NCBI GenBank assembly: GCA_947651395.1 | Contig: CANSYW010000012.1 | Location: 1 to 56,163 of the forward strand | Length of the DNA: 56,163 nt | Reading direction: 5' to 3' | DNA from: an uncultured Pseudoflavonifractor sp. | GTDB taxonomy: Bacteria; Bacillota; Clostridia; Oscillospirales; Oscillospiraceae | In this document: piece after piece, positions 33,945-44,245 of the stretch | How the letters are laid out: every line of letters starts with the position of its first letter | How positions within the stretch are numbered: the first letter of the stretch is position 1 | Program-made: the position numbers and the translations under genes | The notes under the pieces: generated by a model | What the model was told of the DNA's origin: nothing | Seen by the model: only the letters and a program-made list of their open reading frames with translations | Database searches by the model: none

Positions 33945-34394
33945 ATGCCCTGGCTGCCCAGTGTGGTGTGGCTCATTTTGCTCATCTTCTTCGCCGTGGC
34001 GGAGGCGGCCACCGTGGGCCTGGTGTCCATCTGGTTCGCCGCCGGCGCCCTGGTAGCTCTGCTGTCCACTTTTTTCACCACCAACATCTGGCTTCAGGTG
34101 GGGATCTTCCTTCTGATCTCCGCCGTCACCCTGGCCCTGGTGCGGCCTTTGGCGGGAAAGTACGTCACTCCGGAGCGGGTGGCCACCAACGCCGACCGGG
34201 TCATCGGCCGCCAGGCCGTAGTCACCGAAGCCGTCGACAACCGCGCTGAGACCGGCGCGGTGAAGGTACTGGGCACGGTATGGACCGCCCGATCCACCTC
34301 GGAGGCCGCCATTCCGGCGGGCGCCGCCGTCACCGTTGAACGCATTGAGGGGGTCAAGCTTTTTGTCACCCCCGTCAAAACAGAAAAGGAGTGA
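33945..34394 (+). CDS. NfeD-family membrane protein
   Basis: 149 aa. Two or three N-terminal hydrophobic helices (WLILLIFFAVAEAATVGLVSIWFAAGALVALL and IFLLISAVTLALV) and a C-terminal OB-fold domain (about residues 75-145, IGRQAVVTEAVDN to VTVERIEGVKLFV). Short NfeD proteins act with SPFH scaffolds in membrane microdomains. Start: ATG 33945, 9 bases after AAAGGAG; ATG 33939 is too close. Directly followed by the SPFH gene. Confidence 0.9.
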   Translation: MPWLPSVVWLILLIFFAVAEAATVGLVSIWFAAGALVALLSTFFTTNIWLQVGIFLLISAVTLALVRPLAGKYVTPERVATNADRVIGRQAVVTEAVDNRAETGAVKVLGTVWTARSTSEAAIPAGAAVTVERIEGVKLFVTPVKTEKE

Positions 34395-34399
34395 ATGTT

Positions 34400-35350
34400 A
34401 TGCCCTTACCCATGAAGATCGTTCTTATCGTTCTGGCCGTCTTTATTCTGGCGGTGATCTTCCTCAACCTGAAGATCGTTCCCCAATCCCGGGCCTACGT
34501 CATCGAACGCCTGGGCTCCTTCCACACCGTGTGGGGCAACGGCGTCCACTTCAAGATCCCCTTCGTGGAGCGGGTGGCCAAGGTGGTCTCCCTGAAGGAG
34601 CAGGTGGTGGACTTCGCCCCCCAGCCCGTCATCACCAAGGATAACGTCACCATGCAGATCGACACGGTGCTCTACTTCGCCATCACCGACCCCAAGCTCT
34701 ACACCTACGGCGTGGAGCACCCCATGTCCGCCATTGAGAACCTCACCGCCACCACTCTGCGGAACATCATCGGCGAGCTGGAGCTGGATCAGACCCTCAC
34801 CAGCCGGGACATCATCAACTCCAAAATGCGCGCCCTGCTGGACGAGGCCACCGACCCCTGGGGCATCAAGGTCAACCGGGTGGAGCTGAAGAACATCATC
34901 CCGCCCCGGGAGATCCAGGACGCCATGGAGCGCCAGATGAAGGCGGAGCGGGAGCGACGGGAGTCCATCCTTCAGGCCGAGGGCACCAAGCAGTCCCAGA
35001 TCCTGGTGGCCGAAGGCGAGAAGCAGTCTGTGATCCTCAAGGCCGAGGCCGCCAAGGAGGCCGCCATCAAGAAGGCCGAGGGTGAAAAGGAGGCCCGCAT
35101 CATGGCCGCCCAGGCCGAGGCCCAGGCCATCCTCCAGGTCCAGGAGGCCACCGCCCAGGCCCTGAAGCTGCTCAACGAGGCCGCCCCCACCGACCAGGTG
35201 GTGAAGCTCAAGGCCCTGGAGGCCTTTGGGAAGGCCGCCGACGGCAAGGCCACCAAGCTCATTATCCCCAGCGAGATCCAGGGCCTGGCCGGTCTGGCCG
35301 CCAGCGCCAGAGAGATCTTTACCGAGGAGAAGGGGCCCGACAAGAAATAA
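34400..35350 (+). CDS. SPFH/band 7 (stomatin/QmcA-like) membrane scaffold
   Basis: 316 aa. One N-terminal membrane helix (IVLIVLAVFILAVIFLN), the SPFH domain (about 30-190; PQSRAYVIERLGSFHTVW, ITKDNVTMQIDTVLYF, DPWGIKVNRVELKNI) and a long coiled coil rich in Ala/Glu/Lys (about 190-270). It should oligomerise at the membrane together with NfeD. Start: ATG 34400 with AAAAGGAG upstream; the first in-frame GTG (34391) overlaps the nfeD stop. Followed by a strong terminator. Confidence 0.92.
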   Translation: MPLPMKIVLIVLAVFILAVIFLNLKIVPQSRAYVIERLGSFHTVWGNGVHFKIPFVERVAKVVSLKEQVVDFAPQPVITKDNVTMQIDTVLYFAITDPKLYTYGVEHPMSAIENLTATTLRNIIGELELDQTLTSRDIINSKMRALLDEATDPWGIKVNRVELKNIIPPREIQDAMERQMKAERERRESILQAEGTKQSQILVAEGEKQSVILKAEAAKEAAIKKAEGEKEARIMAAQAEAQAILQVQEATAQALKLLNEAAPTDQVVKLKALEAFGKAADGKATKLIIPSEIQGLAGLAASAREIFTEEKGPDKK

Positions 35351-35366
35351 GTCCGTTCCCCCAGGA

Positions 35367-35404
35367 AAACAAGAGCGAGCCCGTGGGCTCGCTCTTGTTT
35401 TTTT
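35367..35404 (+). terminator. terminator of the nfeD-SPFH operon
   Basis: AACAAGAGCGAGCCC / GGGCTCGCTCTTGTTTTTTT hairpin with a 1-3 base loop. Confidence 0.92.
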
Positions 35405-35423
35405 CCTTCTTTTATGCTATCAT
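35395..35423 (+). promoter_or_regulatory. probable gdpP promoter
   Basis: TTGTTT (35395-35400), 17-bp spacer, TATCAT (35418-35423). The -35 box lies in the tail of the preceding terminator. Confidence 0.5.
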
Positions 35424-35472
35424 GCTATTATCTATTGCTGTATCTTCCCCGCTCAATAAGGAGGTGTTCCTG

Positions 35473-37470
35473 TTGCACAAAAAGGGGCTGTCCCACCTGC
35501 TGGAGCCAAGCTTCCGGCTCTATTTCATTTTCCTGGCCGCCTTCGCTCTGGCCACCGCCCTGGCGGGCCACTACGCCCTTGCCGTGGCGGAGGCCTTCAC
35601 CGTGCTGGTACTGTTCCTCTATTTCCGGGGCCGCAGTGACGCCAGGCGCAAGGAGATCCTGGGCTACATCGAGAACATCACCTACAACATGGACGTGGCC
35701 GCCAAGGACACCATGGTCAACGCCCCCCTGCCCATGGTCATCTTCCGGCCCGAGACCGAAGAGGTCATCTGGTCCAACGACCGCTTCCTCCAGATCACCG
35801 GGGAGCGGGATCATCTCTTCGACCGGAAGATCACCGACGCCGCCCCCGGCTTTGACCCCCGCTGGCTCATGGAGGGAAAGACCCAGTGCCCCAACGAGGT
35901 CTCCCTGGACGGACGCCGGTTCCTGGTCTTCGGCCACCTGGTGCGCACCGACGACAAGAGCGCCCGCAGCTACCTCGCCACCACCTACTGGGTGGACGTC
36001 ACCGACTTCTCCCAGCTCCGGGACCAGTTCTACGAGACCCGTCCGGTGCTGGCCATCCTCAACCTGGACAATTACGAGGAGCTGTTCAAGGGCGTGAGCG
36101 ACAATGTGAAGTCCGCCATGCTCTCCGACATCAACCGCTGTCTGGACGCCTGGTGTGCCCCCACCGAGGGGCTGCTGTGCCGGTATGACCGGGATCACTA
36201 CCTGCTGGTTTTTGACGAGCGGTATCTGGACGCCTTTGTGGAGAAGAAATTTGACATTCTGGATCAGGTCCATGAGATCGTCAATCCCAACGGTCTGCCC
36301 TCCACCCTGTCCATCGGCGTGGGCCGGGACGCGGAGACCTACGCCGACCTCTTCCAGTTCGCCTCTCTGGCCCTGGAGATGGCCCTCAGCCGGGGCGGCG
36401 ACCAGGCCGTGGTGAAAAACCGCTTCAACTTCGAGTTCTATGGCGGACGCCGGGCCAGCGACACGGAAAAGCACACCAAGGTAAAAAGCCGGGTCATGGC
36501 CAACGCCCTCTCCGAGCTTATCGGGGACGCCTCTCAGGTCTTTATCATGGGCCACAAGTTCCCCGACCTGGACTGCGCGGGCCCTGCCGCGGGACTGATG
36601 GCGGTGGCCCGGAAGCGGGGGGTGAGCGCCCACATTCTCCGGGACAGTGAGCCCAACCCCGCCGAGGCCATGCTCTCCGAGCTCGCCCAGCTGCCGGAAT
36701 ACGAGGGGGTCTTCCTCTCCCCCGCCGACGCCATGATCCTCTCCGACGCCAACTCCCTGCTCATCGTGGTGGACACCAACCGGCCCGAGCAGGTCCTCTC
36801 CCAGGAATTTCTGGAGTCGGTGAACAAGGTGGCGGTCATCGACCACCACCGCCGGGCCGCCAGCTACATTGAGGGGGCCGCCCTCAACTTTCACGACCCC
36901 GCCGCCTCCTCCGCCTCCGAGTTGGTGGCCGAGCTCCTGCAAAACATTCTGGAGCCCCGTGACCTCCTCCAGCGGGAGGCCGAGGCCCTTATGGCGGGCA
37001 TCGTGCTGGACAGCAAAAACTTCACCACCCGCACCGGCTCACGCACCTTTGACGCGGCGGCCTTCCTCCGCCGGGCGGGAGCGGACACCACCGAGGTACG
37101 CAGGTTCTTCAAATCCGACCTGCGGCAAACCACCGTCCGCTACGAGATCATGAAGGAGGTCCGGATGTTCCGGGACGGCATGGCCATCGCCGCCATCGAC
37201 CACACCGTGGACCGCATTGCCGCGGCTCAGGCCGCCGACGAGCTGCTCACCGTCTCCGGGGTCAACGCCTCCTTCGTCCTCTTCCCCGACGGTGAGCGGG
37301 TCATCCTCTCCGCCCGGAGCCTGGGAGAGGTCAACGTCCAGGTCATTCTGGAGGCCCTGGGAGGCGGCGGCAACGCCGCCGTGGCCGGGGCTCAGATCCC
37401 CGGCAAGACCCTGGAGGAGGTTCAGGCTGAGCTCCAGGCGGCCATCGACCGGTACTGTGAGGACGCCTGA
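35473..37470 (+). CDS. gdpP: cyclic-di-AMP phosphodiesterase GdpP (PAS-GGDEF-DHH-DHHA1)
   Basis: 665 aa. Two N-terminal membrane helices, a degenerate PAS domain (about 75-175), a degenerate GGDEF-like domain (about 180-310) and the DHH/DHHA1 phosphodiesterase. DHH-family metal motifs are intact: GHKFPDLDCAG, VVDTNRP and VIDHHRRA. It degrades c-di-AMP, controlling osmotic and cell-wall homeostasis. Start: TTG 35473, 5-6 bases after AGGAGGTG; upstream in-frame ATGs fall in the promoter. Followed by rplI and dnaB, the usual Firmicute order. Confidence 0.92.
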   Translation: MHKKGLSHLLEPSFRLYFIFLAAFALATALAGHYALAVAEAFTVLVLFLYFRGRSDARRKEILGYIENITYNMDVAAKDTMVNAPLPMVIFRPETEEVIWSNDRFLQITGERDHLFDRKITDAAPGFDPRWLMEGKTQCPNEVSLDGRRFLVFGHLVRTDDKSARSYLATTYWVDVTDFSQLRDQFYETRPVLAILNLDNYEELFKGVSDNVKSAMLSDINRCLDAWCAPTEGLLCRYDRDHYLLVFDERYLDAFVEKKFDILDQVHEIVNPNGLPSTLSIGVGRDAETYADLFQFASLALEMALSRGGDQAVVKNRFNFEFYGGRRASDTEKHTKVKSRVMANALSELIGDASQVFIMGHKFPDLDCAGPAAGLMAVARKRGVSAHILRDSEPNPAEAMLSELAQLPEYEGVFLSPADAMILSDANSLLIVVDTNRPEQVLSQEFLESVNKVAVIDHHRRAASYIEGAALNFHDPAASSASELVAELLQNILEPRDLLQREAEALMAGIVLDSKNFTTRTGSRTFDAAAFLRRAGADTTEVRRFFKSDLRQTTVRYEIMKEVRMFRDGMAIAAIDHTVDRIAAAQAADELLTVSGVNASFVLFPDGERVILSARSLGEVNVQVILEALGGGGNAAVAGAQIPGKTLEEVQAELQAAIDRYCEDA

Positions 37471-37510
37471 CATATTCCTCCATCAACAACATACAAAGGA
37501 GTTTTTTACC

Positions 37511-37957
37511 ATGAAAGTCATTCTTCAGCAGGACGTAAAGGGTCAGGGCAAAAAGGGTCAGCTCATCGACGTCAGCGACGGCTACGCCCGCAACTTCCTT
37601 CTGCCCAAAAAGCTGGCTGTGATCGCCACCGCGGAAAACCTGAACACCATGAAGCAGCAGGAGAAGGCCCGCCTGGCCCAGGAGGCCGCCGAACGGGCCG
37701 CCGCCATGGAGATCGTAGAGAAGCTCAAGGGCTGCATGGTAAAGATCCCCGCCAAGGCAGGAAACGGCGGCAAACTCTTCGGCTCCGTGACCTCCAAGGA
37801 GGTCTCTGAGGCTCTGAAGGCCCAGTTCGGCATCGACATCGCCAAGGCAAAGATCGTTATGGACGATCCCATCAAGGCCTTCGGCACCTATCAGCTCAAG
37901 TGCAAGCTGGGCTATGAGATCAGCGGCACGGTGAATGTGGTGGTGACCGAAGCGTAA
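37511..37957 (+). CDS. rplI: 50S ribosomal protein bL9
   Basis: 148 aa. N-terminal domain MKVILQQDVKGQGKKGQLIDV with SDGYARNFLLPKKLA, a connecting helix (about 41-75) and the C-terminal domain (GGKLFGSVTSKEVSEAL). Normal length. The longer open frame upstream overlaps gdpP and is not used; AAAGGAG lies 9 bases before ATG 37511. Confidence 0.97.
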   Translation: MKVILQQDVKGQGKKGQLIDVSDGYARNFLLPKKLAVIATAENLNTMKQQEKARLAQEAAERAAAMEIVEKLKGCMVKIPAKAGNGGKLFGSVTSKEVSEALKAQFGIDIAKAKIVMDDPIKAFGTYQLKCKLGYEISGTVNVVVTEA

Positions 37958-38028
37958 AGCCAGGGTCCGCGAGAAAGTCCGGACTGCAGCGTGACACAGC
38001 AACCTACATCTCAAGGAGGTGACCCCAT

Positions 38029-39372
38029 ATGGACGAGCTCCTCTCCCGCCAGGCTCCCCACTCCGTAGAGGCTGAGCAGGCGGTGCTGGGCTCTCTGCTC
38101 ATCGACGAGCGCTGTATTCCCCAGGTGGTGGAGGCCCTGAAGCCTGAGGATTTTTATCTGCGCCAAAACCGGGAGATCTACGAGTGCATCTGCTCCATGT
38201 TCAACTACTCTGAGACCATCGACCCGGTGACCGTGCTGGATAAGATGAAGCAGAACGGCGTCTATGACGAGAACGCCTCCTACGAATATATCAAACAGCT
38301 CATGCTCATCACCCCCACTGCCGCCAACGTCAGTGAGTATGTGAGCATCGTCCGGGACAAGTCTCTCCTGCGCCGGGTCTCCGACACCGCCGGGACGGTC
38401 ACCGCCATGATCCAGGAGGGCACCGTCACCGCCCAGGAGGCTCTGGACGCCGCCGAGCAGCGCTTCTACGCCATTCGGCAGGGCCGTTCCGCCCAGGGGC
38501 TGGAGCACATCTCCAGCGTGATCTATTCCGTTTACGACCGGCTCAACGAGCTTGCCGCCAGCGGCTCCGCCGTGCCGGGGCTGTCCACCGGTCTGGTGGA
38601 CGTGGACGCCGCCATCTCGGGTCTGAATCGCTCCGACCTGGTCCTCCTGGCCGCCCGTCCCGGCATGGGCAAGACCTCTATGGCCCTGAACATTCTTCTC
38701 CACACCGGCAAATTCTCCGGCAAATCGGTGGTCTACTTCTCCCTGGAAATGAGCCGGGAGCAGCTGGCCATGCGCCTGATCGCCGGGGAGAGCTTTGTGG
38801 ACAACAAACGTCTGGTCACCGGACGGCTGAGCGAAAACGACTGGTCCAAGATCGCCGCCGCCTCCGCCGCTTTGAACCAGACCCAGATCTACATCGACGA
38901 CAACCCCATGCTCTCGGTGTCCGACATGAACGCCAAATGCCGCCGGGTGGATAACCTGGGGCTGGTCGTCATAGACTACCTTCAGCTCATGACCTCCGCC
39001 GGCGGCCCCGGCCGTTCCAGCGACAATCGTCAACAGGTGGTCAGCGACATCTCCCGAAGCCTGAAGATCATGGCCAAGGATCTCAACGTGCCCATCCTCT
39101 GTCTGAGCCAGCTCTCCCGGGCTAATGAGTCCCGGGCGGATAAGCGCCCCATGCTCTCCGACCTGCGGGAATCGGGCGCCATCGAGCAGGACGCCGACAT
39201 TGTCATGTTCCTCTATCGGGAGGGCTACTATGACGCCGACACCGACGACCCCAACCTGGCCGAGTGCATTATCGCCAAAAACCGCCACGGAGAGACCGGC
39301 TCGGTGCCCCTCCAGTGGCTGCCTGAATACACCACCTTCACCTCCATCGACCGGCGGCATGAAGAGTACTGA
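38029..39372 (+). CDS. dnaB: replicative DNA helicase
   Basis: 447 aa hexameric 5'-3' helicase. N-terminal primase-interaction domain (PHSVEAEQAVLGSLLID), linker, and RecA-like domain with Walker A ARPGMGKTS (209-217), SLEMS, the Walker B region VVIDYLQLM and LSQLSRANESRADKRPMLSDLRESG. Start: ATG 38029 with AAGGAGGTGA upstream. Its 3' end overlaps tilS by 14 bases. Confidence 0.97.
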   Translation: MDELLSRQAPHSVEAEQAVLGSLLIDERCIPQVVEALKPEDFYLRQNREIYECICSMFNYSETIDPVTVLDKMKQNGVYDENASYEYIKQLMLITPTAANVSEYVSIVRDKSLLRRVSDTAGTVTAMIQEGTVTAQEALDAAEQRFYAIRQGRSAQGLEHISSVIYSVYDRLNELAASGSAVPGLSTGLVDVDAAISGLNRSDLVLLAARPGMGKTSMALNILLHTGKFSGKSVVYFSLEMSREQLAMRLIAGESFVDNKRLVTGRLSENDWSKIAAASAALNQTQIYIDDNPMLSVSDMNAKCRRVDNLGLVVIDYLQLMTSAGGPGRSSDNRQQVVSDISRSLKIMAKDLNVPILCLSQLSRANESRADKRPMLSDLRESGAIEQDADIVMFLYREGYYDADTDDPNLAECIIAKNRHGETGSVPLQWLPEYTTFTSIDRRHEEY

Positions 39373-40669
39373 GCCCCGCCTCCCCAACGCGGAGGCCTTT
39401 ATCCGGCAGCACGCCATGTTCCCCCCCGGCTCCAGAGTGCTCTGCGCCATCTCCGGGGGGACGGATTCCATGTGCCTGCTCCACTTTCTCTCCCGGCGGG
39501 AGGATCTCACCGTGGCGGCCGCCCACTACAACCATCAGCTTCGGGGGGCGGAGAGCGACAGGGACGAGACCTTTGTCCGGGAGATCTGCCGGCAATGGGA
39601 CATCCCCCTCACCGTGGGCCGGGGCGATGTGAGGGCCTTCGCCCGGCGGGAGAAGCGCTCCCTTGAGGAGGCCGCCCGGACTTTGCGCTACACCTTTTTG
39701 TTCCAGGCCGCGGAGACGGAGCGCTGTCAGGTCATCGCCACCGCCCACAACGCCGACGACAATGCCGAGACCCTGCTGCTCCACCTTCTGCGGGGCAGCG
39801 GCTTGAGCGGTCTTACCGGCATCACCCCCACCCTCTATCAGCTGGCACGCCCCTTCCTCACCACCTCCCGCGGGGAGCTGGAGGACTATCTGGCCGCCTG
39901 GGGCCTCCCCCATGTGGAGGACAGCTCCAACACCGACGACTCCTACACCCGCAACCGGGTGCGCCATCAGCTCCTCCCCCTTTTGGAGGAGCTGAATCCC
40001 GGCTTTGTCCGCCGCCTGTGCTCCGCCATCCCCCGGCTGCGGGAGGACAACGACCTTCTGGACTCCCTGGCCAAACAGCTTTTCCTGCAGGCCGGACGAC
40101 GGGAAGAAGATCTGGTCATTCCCGCCGCCGCCATCGCCCAGGCCCCTCCTCCGGTGGCCGCCCGGGCAGTGCGGCTGCTGCTGGCCGAGGCCGCCGAAGG
40201 AGACTGGGACTGTTCCGCCGCACACATCGGGGCGGTGCTCTCCCTGTGCCGGGGCGACAGCCCCTCCGCCCGGGTCTCCCTCCCCCATCAGCTCACCGCT
40301 CTGCGGGAATACGGCGACCTTGTCTTTACCCATTCGCCCCACCCTGAGCCCGTAGAGGAATTTGTCCCCCGGGAGGGAGACACCCCCCTTCCCGGCACGG
40401 ACTGGCTGGTGAGGCTGGCCGTCCCCCCCTGGCCCGGGCTTGTGATCCGCTCCCGGCAGACGGGAGACGAGATCACCCTTTCCAACGGCCACAGGCGGAG
40501 CCTGAAAAAGCTCTTCATCGACCGGAAGATCCCCAAAGCGCTGCGGGACAGCTTTCCCGTGGCCGCCGACGGCGACGGCGTGATCTTCGCCGCCCCCTTC
40601 GGCCCCAACCTGTCCCACCCCCGATCCAGAGAGATCCAAATTACAGATATAAGGGAGACAACACCATGA
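39359..40669 (+). CDS. tilS: tRNA(Ile)-lysidine synthase
   Basis: 436 aa. ATP-dependent addition of lysine to C34 of tRNA-Ile(CAU), needed to read AUA codons. PP-loop motif ISGGTDSM (31-38), then [11 protein letters not shown] and [20 protein letters not shown], the TilS substrate-binding region, and a C-terminal domain (about 360-430; [14 protein letters not shown]). Starts within dnaB at ATG 39359. Its TGA overlaps the hpt start by 4 bases. The tilS-hpt-ftsH order is the standard Firmicute one. Confidence 0.95.
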   Translation: MKSTEPRLPNAEAFIRQHAMFPPGSRVLCAISGGTDSMCLLHFLSRREDLTVAAAHYNHQLRGAESDRDETFVREICRQWDIPLTVGRGDVRAFARREKRSLEEAARTLRYTFLFQAAETERCQVIATAHNADDNAETLLLHLLRGSGLSGLTGITPTLYQLARPFLTTSRGELEDYLAAWGLPHVEDSSNTDDSYTRNRVRHQLLPLLEELNPGFVRRLCSAIPRLREDNDLLDSLAKQLFLQAGRREEDLVIPAAAIAQAPPPVAARAVRLLLAEAAEGDWDCSAAHIGAVLSLCRGDSPSARVSLPHQLTALREYGDLVFTHSPHPEPVEEFVPREGDTPLPGTDWLVRLAVPPWPGLVIRSRQTGDEITLSNGHRRSLKKLFIDRKIPKALRDSFPVAADGDGVIFAAPFGPNLSHPRSREIQITDIRETTP

Positions 40670-41217
40670 ACAGCATGAAAGAGGACATTCAAAAGATACT
40701 CATTTCCGAAGAAGAGCTGAAGGCCAGAGTTCAGGAACTGGGCCGGCAGATCAGCGCCGACTACGCCGGAAAGGAGCCTTTGCTGGTCAGCGTCCTGCGG
40801 GGCTCGTACATCTTCATGGCCGACCTGACCCGGAGTATCGACTGCTTCTGCCGGCTGGACTTTATGGCCGTGTCCTCTTACGGCTCGGGCACCGTCTCCT
40901 CCGGACAGGTGAAGATCGTCAAGGATCTCTCCGACTCCATCGAGGGCAAGGATGTGATCGTGGTGGAGGACATTCTGGACAGCGGCAATACCCTCAACTA
41001 CCTCATCCAGGTCCTCAAGGCCCGCCATCCCGCCTCCATCCGGCTGGCTACCCTTTTAGACAAACCCTCCCGCCGGGTCAAGCCCATCACCGCCGATTAT
41101 GTGGGCTTTACCGTCCCCGACGAGTTTGTGGTGGGCTACGGTCTGGATTATGACGAGCGCTATCGCAACCTGCCTTACATAGGGGTGCTCAAGCCCTGTG
41201 TGTATCAAAAGGGCTGA
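40666..41217 (+). CDS. hpt: hypoxanthine phosphoribosyltransferase
   Basis: 183 aa. Purine salvage: hypoxanthine or guanine plus PRPP to IMP or GMP. Seen: [16 protein letters not shown], the PRPP-binding loop [12 protein letters not shown] (99-110) and [18 protein letters not shown] near the C-terminus. Start ATG 40666 overlaps tilS; the ATG three codons later (40675) is an alternative. Hpt is known to associate functionally with FtsH and TilS in Firmicutes. Confidence 0.96.
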   Translation: MNSMKEDIQKILISEEELKARVQELGRQISADYAGKEPLLVSVLRGSYIFMADLTRSIDCFCRLDFMAVSSYGSGTVSSGQVKIVKDLSDSIEGKDVIVVEDILDSGNTLNYLIQVLKARHPASIRLATLLDKPSRRVKPITADYVGFTVPDEFVVGYGLDYDERYRNLPYIGVLKPCVYQKG

Positions 41218-41265
41218 GGATCCCTCTCCCCGCGCTACGGCCCTTAGAAAAGGAGTGTTTTTCCT

Positions 41266-43110
41266 TTGAACAAGAAAATGGACGGAAGAGACCTGGGCTT
41301 TCTGGGGCTCATCGTGCTGATATTGCTGGTCACCGTCTTTGCCCTCCGGGGCCTGGACGCCTCTCCCAGTCCCTCCTGGGCGGACATCCGCTCCCTTATT
41401 GAGACACAGCAGGTCAGCGAGCTGCGCGTCAAGGACAACGTCCTCACCATGAAGCTCAAGCAACCCTGGAACGGCCAGGATGTGGTCACCGTCAAGCTGT
41501 ACTCCTCCGAGCTTTTCTATCTGGAGTTCAACGACACCCTGGCGGCCCAGGATCGGGCGGGCATCCTCACCGACTACGACTACCCCCAGTCCACCACCGC
41601 GCCCTGGTGGGTCTCCTTCCTGCCCTGGGTGGCCATTCTGGGCTTGTTTGCCCTGCTCTGGCACAACATGATGCTCCGGCAGTCCGGCGGAGGCGGGGGG
41701 GCCGGCCCCTCCGCCAGCCGATTCAGCCGGGCCCGCACCCGCACCGTGGACGCCGAGGGAAAAAAGGTCACCTTTGCCGACGTGGCGGGCTCCGACGAGG
41801 AGAAGGCGGAGCTTCAGGAGGTGGTGGAGTTCCTCAAGGAGCCCCAGCATTTTCTGGAGCTGGGCGCCCGTATCCCCAAGGGCATCCTCCTGGTAGGCCC
41901 TCCGGGCACCGGTAAGACACTCCTGGCCAAGGCCGTGGCCGGAGAGGCCGGGGTGGGCTTTCTGTCCATCTCGGGCTCCGACTTTGTAGAGCTCTATGTG
42001 GGCGTAGGCGCCAGCCGGGTCCGGGATCTTTTTGACCAGGCCAAGAAGGACTCTCCCGCCATCGTCTTCATCGACGAGATCGACGCCGTGGGCCGCCAGA
42101 GAGGCGCGGGCCTGGGCGGCGGCCACGACGAGCGGGAGCAGACCCTGAACCAGCTCCTGGTGGAAATGGACGGCTTCGCCGCCAACGAGGGCGTGGTGGT
42201 GCTGGCCGCCACCAACCGGGTGGATATCCTGGATCCCGCCCTTCTGCGCCCCGGCCGCTTTGACCGGCAGGTCTACGTGGGCGCCCCCGACGTGAAGGGC
42301 CGGGAGGAGATCCTCAAGGTCCACACCCGGAGCAAGCCCATGGCCGAGGATGTGGATCTGTCCGTGCTGGCCAAGTCCACCGCCGGCTTCACCGGCGCGG
42401 ATCTGGAAAATCTCTGCAATGAGGCCGCCCTCCGGGCCGCGGGACGCCGGGAGAAATTCATCTCCATGGCCGACTTCCAGGAGTCCGTCATCAAGGTGCT
42501 GGCCGGCCCCGAGAAGAAGAGCCGGGTGGTCATAGAGCGGGAGCGGAAGCTCACCGCCTACCATGAGGCGGGCCACGCTCTGGTCATCCACGCCCTGCCC
42601 ACCCAGGATCCCGTTCACCAGATCACCATTGTCCCCCGGGGCATGGCGGGGGGCATGACCATCCACCTGCCCAGGGAGGACAAATCCTTCCAGTCCCGGC
42701 AGGAGCTCACCGACCGCATCGCCGTATGCCTGGGCGGCCGCTGCGCTGAGCAGCTGGTGCTGGGCGACGTCTCCACCGGTGCCGGCAACGACCTGCAGCA
42801 GGCCAGCCATATCGCCCGGAACATGGTCATGCGCTACGGCATGAGCGACCGTCTGGGCAATGTGGTCTTTGACTCCGGCCACGACGAGGTCTTTATCGGC
42901 CGGTCCATGGCCCAGGCCAAGACCTATTCCGAGGAGACCGCGAACCTCATTGACGAGGAGGTCAAAGCCCTGCTGGACGGGGCCTATCAGACCTGCGTGG
43001 ACATTCTCACCCGGGAGCGGGCCAACCTGGACAAGGTGGCGGCCTATCTGCTGGAGCATGAGACCATAGACAGCGAGACCTTCGAGGCCCTGATCAAGGG
43101 AACTCTGTAA
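41266..43110 (+). CDS. ftsH: ATP-dependent zinc metalloprotease FtsH (canonical copy)
   Basis: 614 aa, the usual FtsH length. TM1 about residues 10-28, TM2 about 114-134, AAA+ domain with [25 protein letters not shown] and [10 protein letters not shown], and the zinc-protease motif HEAGH with the C-terminal helical domain. Start is TTG 41266 with AAAAGGAG 10 bases upstream; ATG 41278 is too far. Lies in the tilS-hpt-ftsH context and is the likely housekeeping copy. Differs from the long paralogue at 20692 in tail and extracytoplasmic domain. Confidence 0.95.
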   Translation: MNKKMDGRDLGFLGLIVLILLVTVFALRGLDASPSPSWADIRSLIETQQVSELRVKDNVLTMKLKQPWNGQDVVTVKLYSSELFYLEFNDTLAAQDRAGILTDYDYPQSTTAPWWVSFLPWVAILGLFALLWHNMMLRQSGGGGGAGPSASRFSRARTRTVDAEGKKVTFADVAGSDEEKAELQEVVEFLKEPQHFLELGARIPKGILLVGPPGTGKTLLAKAVAGEAGVGFLSISGSDFVELYVGVGASRVRDLFDQAKKDSPAIVFIDEIDAVGRQRGAGLGGGHDEREQTLNQLLVEMDGFAANEGVVVLAATNRVDILDPALLRPGRFDRQVYVGAPDVKGREEILKVHTRSKPMAEDVDLSVLAKSTAGFTGADLENLCNEAALRAAGRREKFISMADFQESVIKVLAGPEKKSRVVIERERKLTAYHEAGHALVIHALPTQDPVHQITIVPRGMAGGMTIHLPREDKSFQSRQELTDRIAVCLGGRCAEQLVLGDVSTGAGNDLQQASHIARNMVMRYGMSDRLGNVVFDSGHDEVFIGRSMAQAKTYSEETANLIDEEVKALLDGAYQTCVDILTRERANLDKVAAYLLEHETIDSETFEALIKGTL

Positions 43111-43132
43111 CCTTAGAAAGGAGGCGCTCCCC

Positions 43133-44245
43133 TTGAAAAAGCGGATATTGACCCTTCTGGCCGCTTTGGCGCTGGTGCTGGGTCTGGCCCTGCCTGCCCT
43201 GAGCGCCTCCACCGATCCGGTGTATCTGCTGGCGGTAAACGACAGAATGTGCGACCTGCCCAACGGCACCCTGCCCATCTCCATCGGCGGGGTCATCTAC
43301 GTCCCCTATACCGTCTTTGACAAGGACAGCGCGGGCGTTGATCTGGGTGTCTACTACGGCATCAGTCAGGACCGGGGCACCGTGCTCACCCTCTACGCCC
43401 TCTCCGGCCGGCTCACCTTCACCATCAGCAACAGCGCCTGCACGGACGGTCAAGGCAATTCCCTGAACTGGCAAGCCCATATCCGAAACGGCATTCCCTA
43501 CGTTCCCGCCTCCGCCGTATGCGGCTTTTTCGGCCTGAACTACTCCTTTCTGCCCACCCCGGATCGGGGCACCCTGATCCGCATCACCAACTCCTCAGCC
43601 ACCATCTCCGACAGCAGCTTTCTCACCTCGGTGACCCTCCATATGACCACCCGCTACAACAACATCATCCAGAGCCGGGACTCCCTCCCCATTCCCGCCT
43701 CCAGCATTACCCCCGTCCCCACCTCCACCCTCACCCCCGGCGGAAGTCAGAACTCCCGGGAGGACGTGCGGGTCTACCTCGCCATCGACGCCTCGGCCTC
43801 GGAAAACGACCTCACCGCCCTCTTCCCGGCGGGTGTTCACGCCCTCTTCCTCTTCACCCCCGACTCCCTGACCGCCCGAAGCGCCCAGGTGCGCCGGGCC
43901 GTGGCCCAGGGCCACTCTGTGGGCCTCATCGTAGAGGGAGAACCGGAGACCGCCCTGGAGCAGCTGGAGCGGGGCAATGAGCTGCTCTCCCATATCGCCC
44001 GGGTGCGCACCCGGATCGTCTCCGCCCCCGGCAGCCTCACCGATGCCCTCACAAACGCCGGCTGGGCCTGCTGGCAGCCCAACATCACCGGGCAGAGCGC
44101 CTTTGCCCTGCTGGCCAATCTGGAGCTGAAGCAGTCGGTGGGCCGTATGGAGCTGCCCGCCAGCTCCACCACTGTCAGCCGGGTCATCAGCCAGCTCCAG
44201 GAGGATCACTACACCCTCCGCCAGCCCCTGGAGACAGAGCTATGA
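43133..44245 (+). CDS. secreted protein with copper-amine-oxidase-N-like domain
   Basis: 370 aa, signal peptide MKKRILTLLAALALVLGLAL with cleavage near LSAST. Residues about 35-150 resemble the copper amine oxidase N-terminal (stalk) fold common in Clostridial cell-surface proteins (GGVIYVPYTVFD, NGIPYVPASAVCGFFGLNY). After a Ser/Thr/Pro linker (about 185-205) comes a C-terminal domain (about 215-350) with a VYLAIDAS start and alternating alpha/beta pattern, resembling polysaccharide-deacetylase-like folds but lacking the metal-binding D-D/H-H motifs. Function unknown. Start TTG 43133 with AAAGGAGG upstream; the stop overlaps the next gene by 4 bases. Confidence 0.75.
   Translation: MKKRILTLLAALALVLGLALPALSASTDPVYLLAVNDRMCDLPNGTLPISIGGVIYVPYTVFDKDSAGVDLGVYYGISQDRGTVLTLYALSGRLTFTISNSACTDGQGNSLNWQAHIRNGIPYVPASAVCGFFGLNYSFLPTPDRGTLIRITNSSATISDSSFLTSVTLHMTTRYNNIIQSRDSLPIPASSITPVPTSTLTPGGSQNSREDVRVYLAIDASASENDLTALFPAGVHALFLFTPDSLTARSAQVRRAVAQGHSVGLIVEGEPETALEQLERGNELLSHIARVRTRIVSAPGSLTDALTNAGWACWQPNITGQSAFALLANLELKQSVGRMELPASSTTVSRVISQLQEDHYTLRQPLETEL

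Noticed and set aside
37966-38000. AGAAAGTCCGGAC resembling the conserved 5' motif of RNase P RNA
   Set aside because: Only about 35 bases match loosely, and rnpB needs ~350 bases; dnaB begins at 38029. Probably chance or a small remnant.
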